NCBI GenBank assembly: GCA_036940085.1
Contig: JALLBK010000005.1
Span: 1 to 45,336 of the forward strand
Length of the DNA stretch: 45,336 nt
Source of the DNA: Discostella pseudostelligera
Lineage: Eukaryota; Bacillariophyta; Thalassiosirophyceae; Thalassiosirales; Thalassiosiraceae
Direction of reading: 5' to 3'
Position 1 is the first letter of the stretch. Each line of letters begins with the position of its first letter. The notes under the pieces were generated by a model. That model saw only the letters and a program-made list of their open reading frames with translations. It was not told the origin of the DNA and did no database searches. The position numbers and the translations under genes are program-made. Positions 1 to 11,741 of this stretch are shown one piece after another.

Positions 1-409
1 GAGGATCGACATCCGATTCACAAATCGCCCAAACTTTGTTGTTCTTAGAAGGAGCTTGTCCCATCTTTTTCATCATTTGGTAGGCAGGATGGGGTTTCTT
101 ATTGTTGTAGTTGACCCGACGAAGTTTAGTGAAGCGGTGGTGATATTTTTTGGTGTGCGGCTCTTCCGATGTAGCTAGCCATTTATCGCATGTAGAACAC
201 CACATTACAATCTCACCAAGTGCTTGAGTTGCAGGCTGGTTGCCATCAGAAGAATGAGGTGGATGACGATAAATGATTCTAAATGAGCCATTCTCGGGTC
301 TGCTCGACCCTGGCCGGGACCACGCTGATGATTTGTCCTCGGATACCCCGTTTACTGGACGGCAGAGAAGAGTTTCGAAGTAGTAGTTCTTGTTCTTGTG
401 TGTCGACAT
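1..409 (-). CDS. Partial ORF leaving the window, zinc-knuckle-like, possible Copia-type Gag fragment
   Basis: On the minus strand an open frame begins at an ATG at 409-407 and stays open to base 1 (136 codons, no stop); a stop lies upstream in the same frame near 468. The protein is basic in its second half and contains MWCSTCDKWLATSEEPH followed by further histidines, a C-x2-C-x10-H-x4-HH arrangement resembling the zinc knuckle that follows the Gag core in diatom Copia-like (CoDi) retrotransposons. This family assignment is inference from motif shape only; no protease, integrase or reverse transcriptase is in the window. A second minus-strand frame over the same DNA (279-512) has a hydrophobic segment but no recognisable domain. 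If it is a retroelement, the rest lies to the left of base 1. It could equally be the 5' part of a host zinc-binding protein. Confidence 0.4.
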   Translation of the reverse strand, partial: MSTHKNKNYYFETLLCRPVNGVSEDKSSAWSRPGSSRPENGSFRIIYRHPPHSSDGNQPATQALGEIVMWCSTCDKWLATSEEPHTKKYHHRFTKLRRVNYNNKKPHPAYQMMKKMGQAPSKNNKVWAICESDVDP

Positions 410-903
410 TTCTGTTAGTATTTCTAGGAGACAATACGAGAGAGGATAGGATAGCGATAATCGTTGTCAGAGCAATGCCGATGGCAGCATTTATGGTTTC
501 GAAAAGTTTCAAAATTCGAGGACTCGACGGATCGCACTGCCAGTCAAGCGAATAACAGAGACCACACCACTCGACGAATTACGTGCACTCGATTACCGAC
601 ATATGGAATGATATTCACGCACCTTCAATTTCAGAGGGATTGTTGGTCGATGGGCATTCGATTGCCGAATGGCATTGGCGTGGACGACGATGCTGCGATG
701 AATGAGCAAATAATGGCCACAATGGCGGCGGGCGGCAACAAGCGGTCAGCAGAAACATTTCTAGAACAAAAATGGCGTGGCGGGAAGTCTTCCGCCGGAA
801 GATGGCGGGGGTCCTCCCGCCAATAGTTTGTGGCGGGAAATGGCCCGCCACACACTATTCACTTACTGCTTACTACTACTAAAGAGAAAGAGAAGATGAT
901 TCG
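410..903. other. Intergenic space with GC-rich inverted repeats
   Basis: I see no convincing gene between the left-edge ORF and the methyltransferase fragment. The right half (about 770-852) is a dense cluster of GGCGGGA/TCCCGCC words arranged as inverted repeats, described separately. The rest is unremarkable. Confidence 0.6.
779..852. repeat. Cluster of GGCGGGA inverted repeats
   Basis: Three hairpin-like inverted repeats follow each other. One is imperfect (779-796). The second has arms TGGCGGG (803-809) and CCCGCCA (816-822). The third is a perfect 9-bp stem, TGTGGCGGG (829-837) with CCCGCCACA (844-852), around a 6-base loop. GGCGGGAAA is an E2F-like word, so the cluster may be a binding-site array rather than an RNA structure. 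Confidence 0.6.
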
Positions 904-1164
904 ATGGAGAGAGCAAGAGATACTAGATTACTGGATCCAAATAATGGAGTCTTTCTGTATGTGGTACCGGAGGGTGGTCGTGACGGTTTGCCTGAATTCA
1001 TAGCAATTATGAAATCGGGAGGGTTTGAATGTGTTAGAGAAGAAATTGCCCCGGATCATTTTAGAGGCAATCCATTGAAAAGTGATGACGAGGAGGATTG
1101 TTTTCTTCACTTTCACGAGTTGGCATCTACAGTGTACATTTTGTATGAATTTCGAAGACGATAG
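904..1164 (+). pseudogene. Orphan C-terminal part of a lysine-type methyltransferase-like protein
   Basis: This 86-codon frame starts at an ATG at 904, with an in-frame stop at 880-882. It reads like the last third of a Methyltransf_16-type (METTL21/FAM86-like) SAM-dependent methyltransferase. FLYVVPEGGRDGLPEF resembles the strand and loop after the substrate site, followed by a helix (MKSGGFECV) and a final strand ending YILYEFRRR. The SAM-binding glycine motif and most of the Rossmann fold are absent, and I found no upstream exon that supplies them. It is therefore probably a truncated copy, or the last exon of a gene whose other exons I could not recognise. The purine-rich stretch just before the ATG contains a possible acceptor (ctaaag). 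The family call is from memory of motif shape and is tentative. Confidence 0.4.
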
Positions 1165-1378
1165 AATACCGGTTACAAGCCTGCCAACATTATTTGCCAG
1201 CAACATACTTTCACTTGGACGTTCGGGGTAGGACATAAAGTATCTAATCCCCATAAGCCAAAGCATCAATCTGATTCACAAATTCATCACGCCCTTTCCC
1301 TCCTTCTACAATCTCTGATACGCTGGATTCATGCAATTATACCTCTATTGAATTTTATTAGTACAGTTCTGATTTCGT

Positions 1379-2959
1379 TCATATTCGTATTGGCTTCTTC
1401 CATCCTGGACATGCACATAAGTGCGTGTCATCTAACGAGGGATCATTGACGTTCACATGTATATCATCAAACTTTGCATCGAATTGGTAATTGCCCAAAG
1501 CGGGGATAGTCACATGAGCATGACCATTCAACACGAATTTGAGATTCCCTTGGTAATACTCCGAAGTTAATGACAATGCCGCCCATTTGTCCGGAGTAAA
1601 TGTCACCTTCACAACAATATCACTGATTGCCTTTTCAGTGATCCTGCCCTCGGGGATGTCAAAACTTCCAACATACTGATCATCATGATGAAACTGTCCA
1701 TGTCCGTTACTCAAATCTACCTCAAATCGATTCGGATTGTACACTGATATTAATAAATCGAATGATGCACTCATTTTCAGTGACGCCATCCCTTCGACGA
1801 TGGATTTCCAAGCCAATTCATTGGTGCAAACATTGTATTGCGGCTCTCGCGGTGCATAGGACATACCCACAACGAATAGGATGATGGTAGTAATGATCGT
1901 GAATAGGTAGCAAAATTGACAACCACAGTACATGCGCTGGAGACTAGAATCTCTTTGTGGCGATGATCGAAGTGTGGATATTGGAACTCTCCTTCGGCTG
2001 TGTGAAGCTGCATCATCTGGGACCAAACCGGATCTCTTCTTTCCATGGCCCTGTTCTGCATCCAGTTCCTCCAATGAACCATTAGTCAAAAGTGGAATTT
2101 CCAATTCTTCGCGTCCCTCCTCCTCATTAGTATTGTTGTCTACTCTACCAAACTGCTCGTGCCACTCCTTCGCAATATCATCTGGTTCTCCCACCAAATC
2201 ATCCACAGCCGCCTTTAATAATGTCACCCCCGCAAAGCATAACGTAGAACAACACAATATCAATCCCGTTAACACTCCAAGGACACTTTTGGATACTACT
2301 CCCACACCCTCAAACGATTCTTTCGAAAATGTCCCCCCCGTCCCCTCCATAGGTTCCGGTTCCAATCGTTGACATCGATGAATGGCATAACAATCTGTCC
2401 CGGCTGCACATCCATGCAAGGATCCCACAGCATGACATGCCTCATCGGACGCACACCAATGGCATCCCCATGAACTTGATGAACATTCGGCACATGATTT
2501 ATGATCGGAGCAGGATGGAGCTGGTGGAGGTTCCGAACAGGAGGCACCGGTAACACATGACATAATTGATCCCTTGACATGACAGGCATTGTCTTTGGTG
2601 CACCAATGGCAGGTGGATGATGCTTCGTAGCATTCGGTGCATGATTGATGGGAAGAGCAGGATGCTTGCACGAAATTAGAATTAGTGGAGGGTATTATGA
2701 TTTCGTTGGTGATTGATAATTGGGATGATGCCGTTTCGGATAGGAGGAGGACGATGAGAAGTAGAGTGGATATCGCCCAAGTCGGTGACATCAGCATCAT
2801 CCCAGCCGCATGACGACGGGCAACTCTTGATAACGACCAATACTTCGACACTGGCATTCTGCTCCTCCGTACGATCGGTGATCTATTGTCTAAATGAGAG
2901 GAGGCAGGGGTGGCGAAGAGCAAAGGCAATTGCCATGGGATCGACGATCGACGGTGCAT
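1379..2959 (-). CDS. Membrane protein with two PSI-like cysteine repeats and a LEA_2 (NDR1/HIN1-like) domain
   Basis: This is a single-exon gene of 526 residues from the ATG at 2959; the codon before it is TTG. A hydrophobic segment at about residues 58-78 (ISTLLLIVLLLSETASS) is a signal peptide or anchor, so a start at one of the internal Met residues near 54-57 is also possible. Two cysteine-rich repeats follow (about 101-141 and 150-190), each of the form C-x5-C-x2-C-x7-C-x2-C-x5-C, matching the PSI/plexin-repeat pattern. A membrane segment lies near 222-248. After a charged loop comes a second one (FCYLFTIITTIILFVVGMSY), then about 135 residues resembling the LEA_2/WHy beta-sandwich (SFDLLISVYNPNRFEVDL). 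In plants LEA_2 proteins of this layout sit at membranes and act in stress or defence; the role here is unknown. It is divergent with the TPR gene across 476 bp. Confidence 0.7.
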   Translation of the reverse strand: MHRRSSIPWQLPLLFATPASSHLDNRSPIVRRSRMPVSKYWSLSRVARRHAAGMMLMSPTWAISTLLLIVLLLSETASSQLSITNEIIIPSTNSNFVQASCSSHQSCTECYEASSTCHWCTKDNACHVKGSIMSCVTGASCSEPPPAPSCSDHKSCAECSSSSWGCHWCASDEACHAVGSLHGCAAGTDCYAIHRCQRLEPEPMEGTGGTFSKESFEGVGVVSKSVLGVLTGLILCCSTLCFAGVTLLKAAVDDLVGEPDDIAKEWHEQFGRVDNNTNEEEGREELEIPLLTNGSLEELDAEQGHGKKRSGLVPDDAASHSRRRVPISTLRSSPQRDSSLQRMYCGCQFCYLFTIITTIILFVVGMSYAPREPQYNVCTNELAWKSIVEGMASLKMSASFDLLISVYNPNRFEVDLSNGHGQFHHDDQYVGSFDIPEGRITEKAISDIVVKVTFTPDKWAALSLTSEYYQGNLKFVLNGHAHVTIPALGNYQFDAKFDDIHVNVNDPSLDDTHLCACPGWKKPIRI

Positions 2960-3435
2960 CAATTGCGTTGAAGCGTTGAAATTGAAATGAAGAAGATGTG
3001 AAATAATGTTCTGAGTTCGAGTTCGGTGCTTTTGTTCTCTCCGTTCAGGGCGCGCCAGAATCCACAGTCAGTCTACGTAGGATTCAATAGTAAATTTGTT
3101 CAATTTAAAAATTTTAAAATTGAATAAAATATTCTGCCTTATGTAACCACGTCGGAGTCCGTGAGTAGAAGAAAGTACTGTTCCTCAAGTAGGGTGAAAA
3201 TGTGGCGCGACGCAGTAAGATACGATACTTACTGCACGCAGCTGCACGCTACGTACCGATTTTATACTGCTGGATGGACAGACGAAAAAATACGGGCGGA
3301 TGTCCGTCTGCCGACGTCGGCCGTCCGGCTTCCGGTTCCGGCTTGCTCCGCGTCTCGCGTCGTCGATCGATGCACCAACAACATCGAGAAGGAAAGGTGA
3401 AAGGTTCGATGTGGTTGCAATAACGATTGTCCAAC
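2960..3435. promoter_or_regulatory. Divergent intergenic region between LEA_2 and TPR genes
   Basis: These 476 bases separate two start codons on opposite strands, so both promoters must lie here or overlap. The middle is very AT-rich and contains a perfect palindromic pair, TTCAATTT (3099-3106) and AAATTGAA (3117-3124). The flanks are GC-richer and probably 5' UTR. No gene is apparent. Confidence 0.55.
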
Positions 3436-6400
3436 ATGCAACGATTATTTCGATGGTCAAGAGGCGGCAGCACTACCGCCGACGCCGACGACAACAGCAT
3501 TGGCAGTGATTATGATTCTGACTATGACGATGGCAGCAGCAGTGGCGCAGACGACATCTACGATGACGATGAGGATATTGATAAGCCCACCATCGCAAAA
3601 GTAATACCTACCGAGTGTGATGAGGGGGGAGCTACCTTGTCGTCAGAAGGGGAGATTGTAAGTGGAGGGGATGATACTGACGGGGAAGACAACCACAATT
3701 TACCACTGACAAGTGGCGAACAAACCGCTGCGCCAATAATTATCAACGACCTCAAAATTCATGAAAATGACATTGCTGGGATCAATGATGGGACAGAAAT
3801 CAAACCACCCGCCCTCACCTTTATAACAAGTACTGTTGCTGAGATCAACGAGGTTGAAATTGGCGTGAATATCGATGATTCATTTCCACGGGCAAAAGAT
3901 TTCTTAATAGACATGAACGACGATACCATCACACTTGCCAACCAGGCTACTGAAATTGTAGATGGCTTCGATGAGAATGATGGAAATAATTTTGACGATG
4001 ATGCAAAAACAATCGCCACGCATCGAACGACCGCGACGCGAGTGCATGCCATCTCGTTCGCCTACCGATTAGGGATGACAAACACTGAGGAGATGGACGA
4101 TGAACACAACAACAACAACATGGTGCACCATCCTCATCAATCTATATATGACATATTGGATAAAAACTTTGAGCAGCTTGGTGACAGTGGGACGGGCGGT
4201 CGACAGATTGGTCATAAAGATGTCAAGTTGTGCTTTGTGGCGTTTGTGGCAGTGTTTCATTTGCCGTCGGATCCTCCTTTTATTAGAGATAATTTGCATG
4301 CTAAGATGCAAGGCGACGCTCCTTTAGATCAGAAGGTAAATGGCGGAAATGCCAAGGGCAAAGAGCAGTCATCATCAGGTGATACAAACTCAAAAGAAAT
4401 TTTGCAGAGAGTGCCGTTGTCGGTGGCGTTTGCACTGTGGAGTGAAGTTCTTCAACAATTGGGACACGCCAAAAGTACACATGGTCAGGCGCTGTCGTAC
4501 ATTCGAAGTACGCTGGTTCTGCTTGGGATGCTGAATCTGGCCAAAATAGAAAGAGATAGAGATGATGGAGTGGCGTCTACATTTGGTGTGTCGTCGTCTA
4601 GCCATCCAAGCAAATCAATAGATTGCCTGGTTGTGCATGACCATATACATCAACAATACGGAGAGTATTTGGCGTGGGGAAGTCACACTGGGGCGTATAG
4701 ATCCCTGATTGAAGCCAATCGACGACGATGGAATGAAGCAGGTAGGATTGAATCCGAACAGATCGGCTCCAATTATTTCACACTCCGGATGCTTCCAATC
4801 CATACCATGAGAGCGCACCACTTTCAAGACACGTTTGACTTATTGAAAGATAAAACATTTGTCCGACGTAGAATACGTGTCTTGGGAGCAATGGGGGCTG
4901 CAAGGGCGCATGTTAGTGACATGGATGAATTGCTTCGTCTCATAGAAAACTGTATTACGAATTGCGACCCACCACCGGAACCCGTTGACGAACGAGAGGG
5001 TCTTTTGGATGCGTACAAGCAAATGCTCAAATATTTCCTTCACGAAACAGAGGAATTGACAAAATGCAACAAAGATGAAAATGGAAACACTAAATTAGGA
5101 AAGGCAGCCATGCTTAAAATTGCCCAGATTGGAAATGCGGTGCATTTGCTGGGTGCTTCTTTCGGCGGATATGGATTTTTTGACGAAGAGATTCGATACT
5201 ACAGAAAAGCTTTGGAATTGAAAACTCTGGCCGAGAATGGCAATATTGAGAAATCTGTATCAGCTTCTGACACCTTGCATAGCATGGGATTCTCACTTGA
5301 TAATTCTGGGAAGAGGGACGAGGCCCTGAAATGCTACAATCAAGCACTGGATATTCGTTATGCCTGTCTAGGAGATGATGATCTTCGTGTTGCCGAGACA
5401 CAGCACAATAAGGTAACGAGTTGTGAACTGTGTGGTTCGACTGTTTGGTAACATCGATAACAATGTCTCTCTCATACTAACATGCGTTCAACCCCATCTC
5501 CAACAGGGCGCATTATTGTGCGAAGAAGATAAAGGCGATGAAGCCATGGAGTGTCTAGAAGAAGCTCTACGTATACGTGAAATTCATTACGGAGAGGAAC
5601 ACGAAAGTTGCGCGGATACGATGCAATGGATGGGTAATTGTTTGCGAAATCACGGCGATCCATCAGATGCATTAGACTACTTCAAATTCGCTTTGAGCAT
5701 AAAGCGCAAAATACTTGGGAGCGATGATATTGATGTAGCCAACACTCTGTTCAATACCGCGGTCCTTCTCGATGATATTGAAAAGTATGAGTTGAGTTTG
5801 GTCGCTTACACTGAAGCTTTGCGAATACGGAAGCTCGTGCTTGGCAAGAAGAATCAAGAAGTTGCGGATACCCTGTTTTGCATGGGTAACGTTGCCACAG
5901 TTCTCGAAAATCACCAATCAGCCCTTGCATATTACAACGAATCAATTGCAATTATGGAGGAAGCAATACATGACGACGATCCTATTTCCAAGGAGAGTGA
6001 CGCCAAATTACTCTTTCTCTCGAATCCTATTTCACTCCGGCCTGACTTAGAAGTACGTTACAAGAAGATGATTCAGTGCTTAGAGGAGGCTCTACCTTTA
6101 ACGAAATTGATCATGGGGACAAATCATCCTAAGGTTTGTACATTGCTCCAACGGATGGGGGATATTTACATGAAGTTGCATGACTGGGATAATGCGATTG
6201 GTAGCTTCCAAGGGTAAGTGTTATCGATAATACTCCCATTTTTGTTCCGACTTTTAGTACTCTACTTTCTCACAGTGTAAACATGATTTTAGTGCATTGA
6301 GAGTGAAAAGGTCGGATGCAACAAGACTCGGGGACGACGTACAAGTTGCAGAATTGCTTCAAAAGAAAGGCGAAGCCTATCTGTTCAAGAACGAATTCGT

Positions 6401-9400
6401 TAAGGCGAAGGCGACTTTTGACTCGGCGATACAAATTCAGAAAAGATTTTCTAGCATGAAAGACTCCTTACCGCTTGCATCTTTTACATGCTGTCTCGGC
6501 ATGGCGTATTATTACTTAAACGATTTCGCTCATGCGAAGCTTTTGTTCCAGGAATGCATACGCATTCAGCTTCAAGTGTCTGGTGACGATGAGTCATGCA
6601 TCGTTTACTCGCTCTGTTGGCTTGGGAGACAGCATCAAAGTTGCAACGAGCCGCGAAAGGCTCTTGAACTATACCTCTTAGCGCTTCAGCGATGCAAAAC
6701 GATAAAATCTATTGACTATCGAGTTGTTGTGCAACTCCTTCATGCGATTGGTGAGGTGTGTGAAAACGAATCCATAAATCAGCATGACATGTCGTTAAAG
6801 TGTAAGTGCAGCCGCTCGATTGCATTAATAGTATTATTTTTTATTGCGTTGTAATCTGACGATCAATTAAACCATCTTCTTTCTACACCAGGTTTTAGCA
6901 AAGAAATCGACCTGATTAACTCCAAACTCGAAATGGAAGAGGAACAAACAGCTAGGATGTTAGCTGACGCTCATTACAAATCCGGAATGCTCTTCAAGAA
7001 GCGAGTCGAAACAGAAATGTCCATCGAGCACTTTAAGAAAGCACTTGAATCAACAAAGAAATGCCACGGCGATAGTGCGGATATTCTGGAAGCTACAATC
7101 ACTGACAACTTGGGTATGCTTCACGCATCCAAATCGGATTTTACTCTTGCCAAGACATATTATTCATCAGCATACAGTGCATACGAGAGCACTATTGGCA
7201 GAGATGATCTGAAAACATCTGATTGTGCATTCAGACTGGGCGTGGTACTTGAACAACTGGAGTCAAATCTCGCACACGATTTCTACAAAGAGTCACTGCG
7301 AGTTCGTAGGTTACACATAGTCGATGATGATGAGAGGGTAGCAGAGACATTGTTCTACATGGCAAGACTTTTTCTCAAGAGGAACGATCACCAAAATTCA
7401 GTGGCATGCTTGGAAGAGTCGTTAGACATTAGGAAACGGCTGTTTGATGACTGCTTTGTCGTTGCAGAGACCTACCACGCTCTTGGAAAAGCTTACTGTG
7501 AAATCTCTCAAGGAGAAAAGGCTTTGATATTCTATCGGGAATCAGTGCGCATCAATAAAAATGTCAGGAATGAAGATGCACTGTACAAAGTTTCACTGGA
7601 TATGGTGAGTCAATTCAATACTTACTGTCTATGGAGAGATCCGATTTCCGGACAATTAATCCTCCATTCAATTCTTGTTACAGGCACAATGTGCATCATC
7701 ATGCGTGCATTATCATCTTGCAATCGAGTGTTACACTGAATGTTTGCAACTGACAAAGTCTCTTGACAGTACAATAGACACTGCACTTGTCATGCAAAAG
7801 ATGGGCGAAATTCAGATGAACAAATTACATAACTATGCGGATGCCAAAAAATTGTTACTTGACGCCTTGGAGATCCGAAGAGGCGTCGACGTCGAAGGCT
7901 GTGATGGAAGCGAAGTTACGAACCTACTTTTGCTCATTGCTCAAGCATCTGTGCTAGCGAAGGACTATGATGACGCCCTTGACTTTTATGAAGAGCACAT
8001 CGAAATGCTTGAGTCCGACATCCCCGAACATCAATACTTACTTGCAGACTCCCTACTTGAAATGGGCAATATCTTAGTGGCCATGGACGAGAATCCCGAC
8101 TACGAGCTAGCAATTGAAAAGTTGAACGACTGCTTGGATATCAAACGGAATTTATTCGGGTCAGACAGTGACGAGGTAGCGAATGTCGTGTTCTCACTTG
8201 CGACTGTATATGAGCATGCTGGAAATCAAGCAAAAGCTATCGAATCACTTTCGGAGGCACTTCGGTCATTCAAGTTGAATAAAGACAAAGGGGGCTCAGT
8301 CAAGGTTTACCATTCGTTAGCCAAACTGAAAGCATCAAACGCTATCAAGTCAGAATCAGCGGTGGATCGCACAGCTGCAATCGAATGCTACAGAGAAGCT
8401 CTCAGAATACGACGTCAAATGTCAGTGAGTGACATCGATTTGGCTTCAATTCTGTTTGGATATGCGAATTTGTTGTGCTTGAACGATGATACTGAAGTGG
8501 CGCTACCAATGCTGGAAGAAGCTCTTCAAACTCAAAAGTCGAAAAGTGGTTTGAAGAATGAGCTTGTAGCAAATATTTTACTTCGGATCGCTGAGGTTTA
8601 TGTCCAACAAGAAAAGTACGATGCATCAATTGTCTTTCTCGAGCAAGTCTTGTTAATCCATAGCTCCCTTCTCCCAGAGGGTTCCACTAATGATTGCATA
8701 GACATGGGGCTATGCTACTACCTGCTAGGGAAGACTTATCGCGCACAAGGGGAACTTCACAAAGCAATTTCATCTTACTTAGAATGCATACCGTTGAAAC
8801 AACACAAGTTCGGCGCTAACAGCCTTGAATGCGCCGTTATTCATAACGAGTTGGGCGAAGCATACGGAAAGGTAGAAGACTTCGACATGGCGATTGAATC
8901 GATTGTCCAAGCACTACAAATAAGAAAAAAGGAATTGGGTAACAACTCAATCGAGTATGGCGACTCAGTGTTCAATCTAGCCAGTGAGTTCAGAGTGTTC
9001 TCTTTTCATTTTTGCCCGCTGAATAACTCATTAAGCCTGCGGGTTCTCCTCTCTATGTGACTTCGTCAGAGATTCATGTGTACATGGGTAAACATGACAA
9101 GGCCGTGAATTGTCTAGATGAGGCAATGAGAGTGTTTAAGTTGTCAAACGGGGGCATGAACAAAACTCTAGCACAAGTTTATGAGCTGAAAGGTGATGCT
9201 CTCTACGAAGTGAATGAAAATGAGATGGCAGCTTCTATGTTTCAGGAATGCGTAGACTTGCTTTGCTCAAGCGAGCACGATGACGCGCGTGCCGCAAGGT
9301 TGAATATTAAGTTAGGCCGCGCTTTTGTTAAGCTCGGTGATTATACGGAAGCATTCAAATCATATCACGAAGCCATTCGAATATTCAGTGACACGCTAGG

Positions 9401-11671
9401 AAAAGACGACCTTACTATGGGTGATGTTATGTACGAGGTGGGACTCCTCGTTGACAACCAAGGAGGTCACGGTAGTTCTGAGAAGGCTCTTGCTTGCTTT
9501 AATGAGGTTGCTCGCATTTATGACGTGAATGGTAAGGGAAGAGATGCGAAAGTTGCCGATGCTCTAGTTCAAAAGAGCACTCTTCTAGCCGATTTCGATG
9601 AGGCTAGCTCTGTTCTCAACGAAGCCATTGAGATCTACACAGAATCATTGGGTGAGGATGCCGCTGAAATCGGCAAAGTAATGCTCCGGCATGGTAAACT
9701 TCACGAGGATCAGCACAATGACGATGAAGCCATGGCTGCCTTCAACGAGGCGCTTCGAATATTTCAGATATCGTTCGGAGATGACAATATCAATGTGTCC
9801 ATTTGCCTATCACATATTGGTAAGATTCATGCGAGGAAGCTGGAGTATAGTGAGGCCGTGCACAAATGTAAAATGGCTCTGAAGATAAGAGTGTCACTTG
9901 GTGAGCCGGAGCACGATATCGCAGACTCGGTCTTTAACATCGGCAACATTTTGAACGACTGGGGGAAAGCTGACGAAGCACTTGAATATTTTCAACAAGG
10001 GTTGAAGATATTCATTCTTCTTGGTGGAGAAGATAGTATTTCAGCGGCAAAATGTGAAGCGAAATTGGGGGCCATATATTGTGCTAGGAAAGACTTTGAT
10101 AGCTCTCTACCATTATTCCTTCACGCACTCCGTGTCTTCGAAGAAGAAACCGAGGAAGATATGCACACTGTGCTTGCATCCATTCACCAAGGCATCGGCG
10201 ATTGCTATTATAACAAATGTGAATATGACAAAGCACTCGAGAGCTTTGCAAAATGCATCCAGATGTACAAGATGGAGCATGGCGATGATTGCATTGAAAT
10301 GGCAACTCCATGTGATTACATCGGGTTGATTTACCAGAAGAAAGGGAGATACGACGAATCAATGAATTTCCATTCAAAGGCACTGCATATCCATGAAACC
10401 TGTGTTGGAAGAGGTTCCAAGGAATGCGCATCGTCCCATTTCTATGTTGCGAAATGTCTCCTTGCTTCACATGAATATGAAGAATGCATAATACGTATAC
10501 GAAATCACTTGGAACTGTTCTGTGGCGAATCTTGCGACGACGACGAGTTATCAAATGTTTACCACACCCTAGGATTAGCACAGAACGCGCTTGGAGACCA
10601 CGAAGAATCCATTGGTTCCCTAAACAGAGTTCTTGCTATTAGGACTAAGTTGAATGGAAAATCCAGCCTTCAAGTGGCAGAAACGTTGCTCGACATGGCA
10701 AAAGTCTTGGAGGAATCCGGAGATTCAGAACAGGTAAGCATGAGCGCGAAATCTCCTTAATGCGAACCTATTATGAATTGCTCACCCGCGTTTTACATCC
10801 GATGCAGGCTATCACTGTGTACGATCAAGCCCTCACCTTGTTTCATGACCTGCCCTACAGAGATTTTAGCGTTGTTGCTGAAGCATATTCGCGTCTTGGT
10901 GCTATATTCGAGGAGAAAGACAACATCGAAGCTTCTCTTCACGCATGGAAAGAGGCTCTTAAGATTTCTAGCATCAAGTTGGGGAACGATTCCATCGCAG
11001 TTGCAGGAATACTTTACCATATCGGCTTACTCTACGTTCAGCTTGGCAATTACGACAAATCAACGAAATGCCTCTCCGAAAGTGTCAAGATTTTTCGGTC
11101 TCAAACAGAGGGCGATTCAATGGTCGCCGTCTCGCTGGGATTTATTGGCAAGAACTACATGCGCAAGAAGCAATATGCGAAGGCAGTTGAAGTGAGCACC
11201 GAGTCGCTACGGTTAAAAAAACAACACGCTCGAGCAGAAGATGTTGCAGAATCTCTTGTCGACTTAGGAAACATTTTGAAAGCATGGGGAAAATCTGATC
11301 AGGCTATTCAATTCTTCGATGAAGCTTTGCGGACCTACACCGAAGCTTTGGGATTTGATTCTGTAGAAGTCGCATCGTGCAAGCATTCCATCGGCCTTCT
11401 CAAAAAGTCGGTAGGAGACACCGACGCAGCTCTCAGATGCTTCGGCGAATCACTACAAGTTTATAGACGAAAAGAGGGAGACAAGAGCCTTAACGTTGCT
11501 GATAACCTTTTTCAGATAGGGCAGATTTATGAGTCTTTTGGAAACAAGGACAAGTCCATGATGTGCTTCGAGGAATGCCTCAAGGTACGGAAGGAAATCT
11601 TGGGAGACGATCATCTTGAAGTGCTGGCTGCGCAACGCTTTGTTGTGAAACAGTTGAAATACTACAAGTAA
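3436..11671 (+). CDS. Giant kinesin-light-chain-type TPR repeat protein
   Basis: Seven exons: 3436-5412, 5507-6213, 6293-6801, 6892-7604, 7684-8983, 9070-10733 and 10808-11671. All introns are GT-AG (94, 79, 90, 79, 86 and 74 nt) and the sum gives 2577 residues in one frame. The first ~180 residues are acidic and low-complexity (DDDNSIGSDYDSDYDDG). From about residue 560 to the C-terminus the protein is nearly all TPR units of roughly 42 residues with the TPR_12/kinesin-light-chain signature: AL.IR, then LG.DD..VA.TL, then a G-containing helix and YDEAL. I estimate about 45 units, which would form a very long superhelical scaffold for protein binding. No catalytic domain, signal peptide or membrane segment is visible. 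The ATG at 3436 is the first in frame. TPR arrays of this size recur in diatoms; the partner is unknown. Its 3' end faces the LRR gene 70 bp away. Confidence 0.85.
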
Positions 11672-11741
11672 CTTATATTTCATAAATGAATAACGATATG
11701 ATCTTATACACGTCAAATTAGAAGCCAAAATTTGATAACTC

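Noticed and set aside
279..512. 77-codon minus-strand frame with a hydrophobic N-terminus
   Set aside because: It overlaps the better-supported left-edge frame in another phase and stops abruptly; only the hydrophobic segment is notable.
5413..5506. GGTTCGACT resembling a tRNA B-box in the first TPR intron
   Set aside because: No A-box at the right distance and no cloverleaf; it is ordinary intron sequence with clean GT-AG ends.
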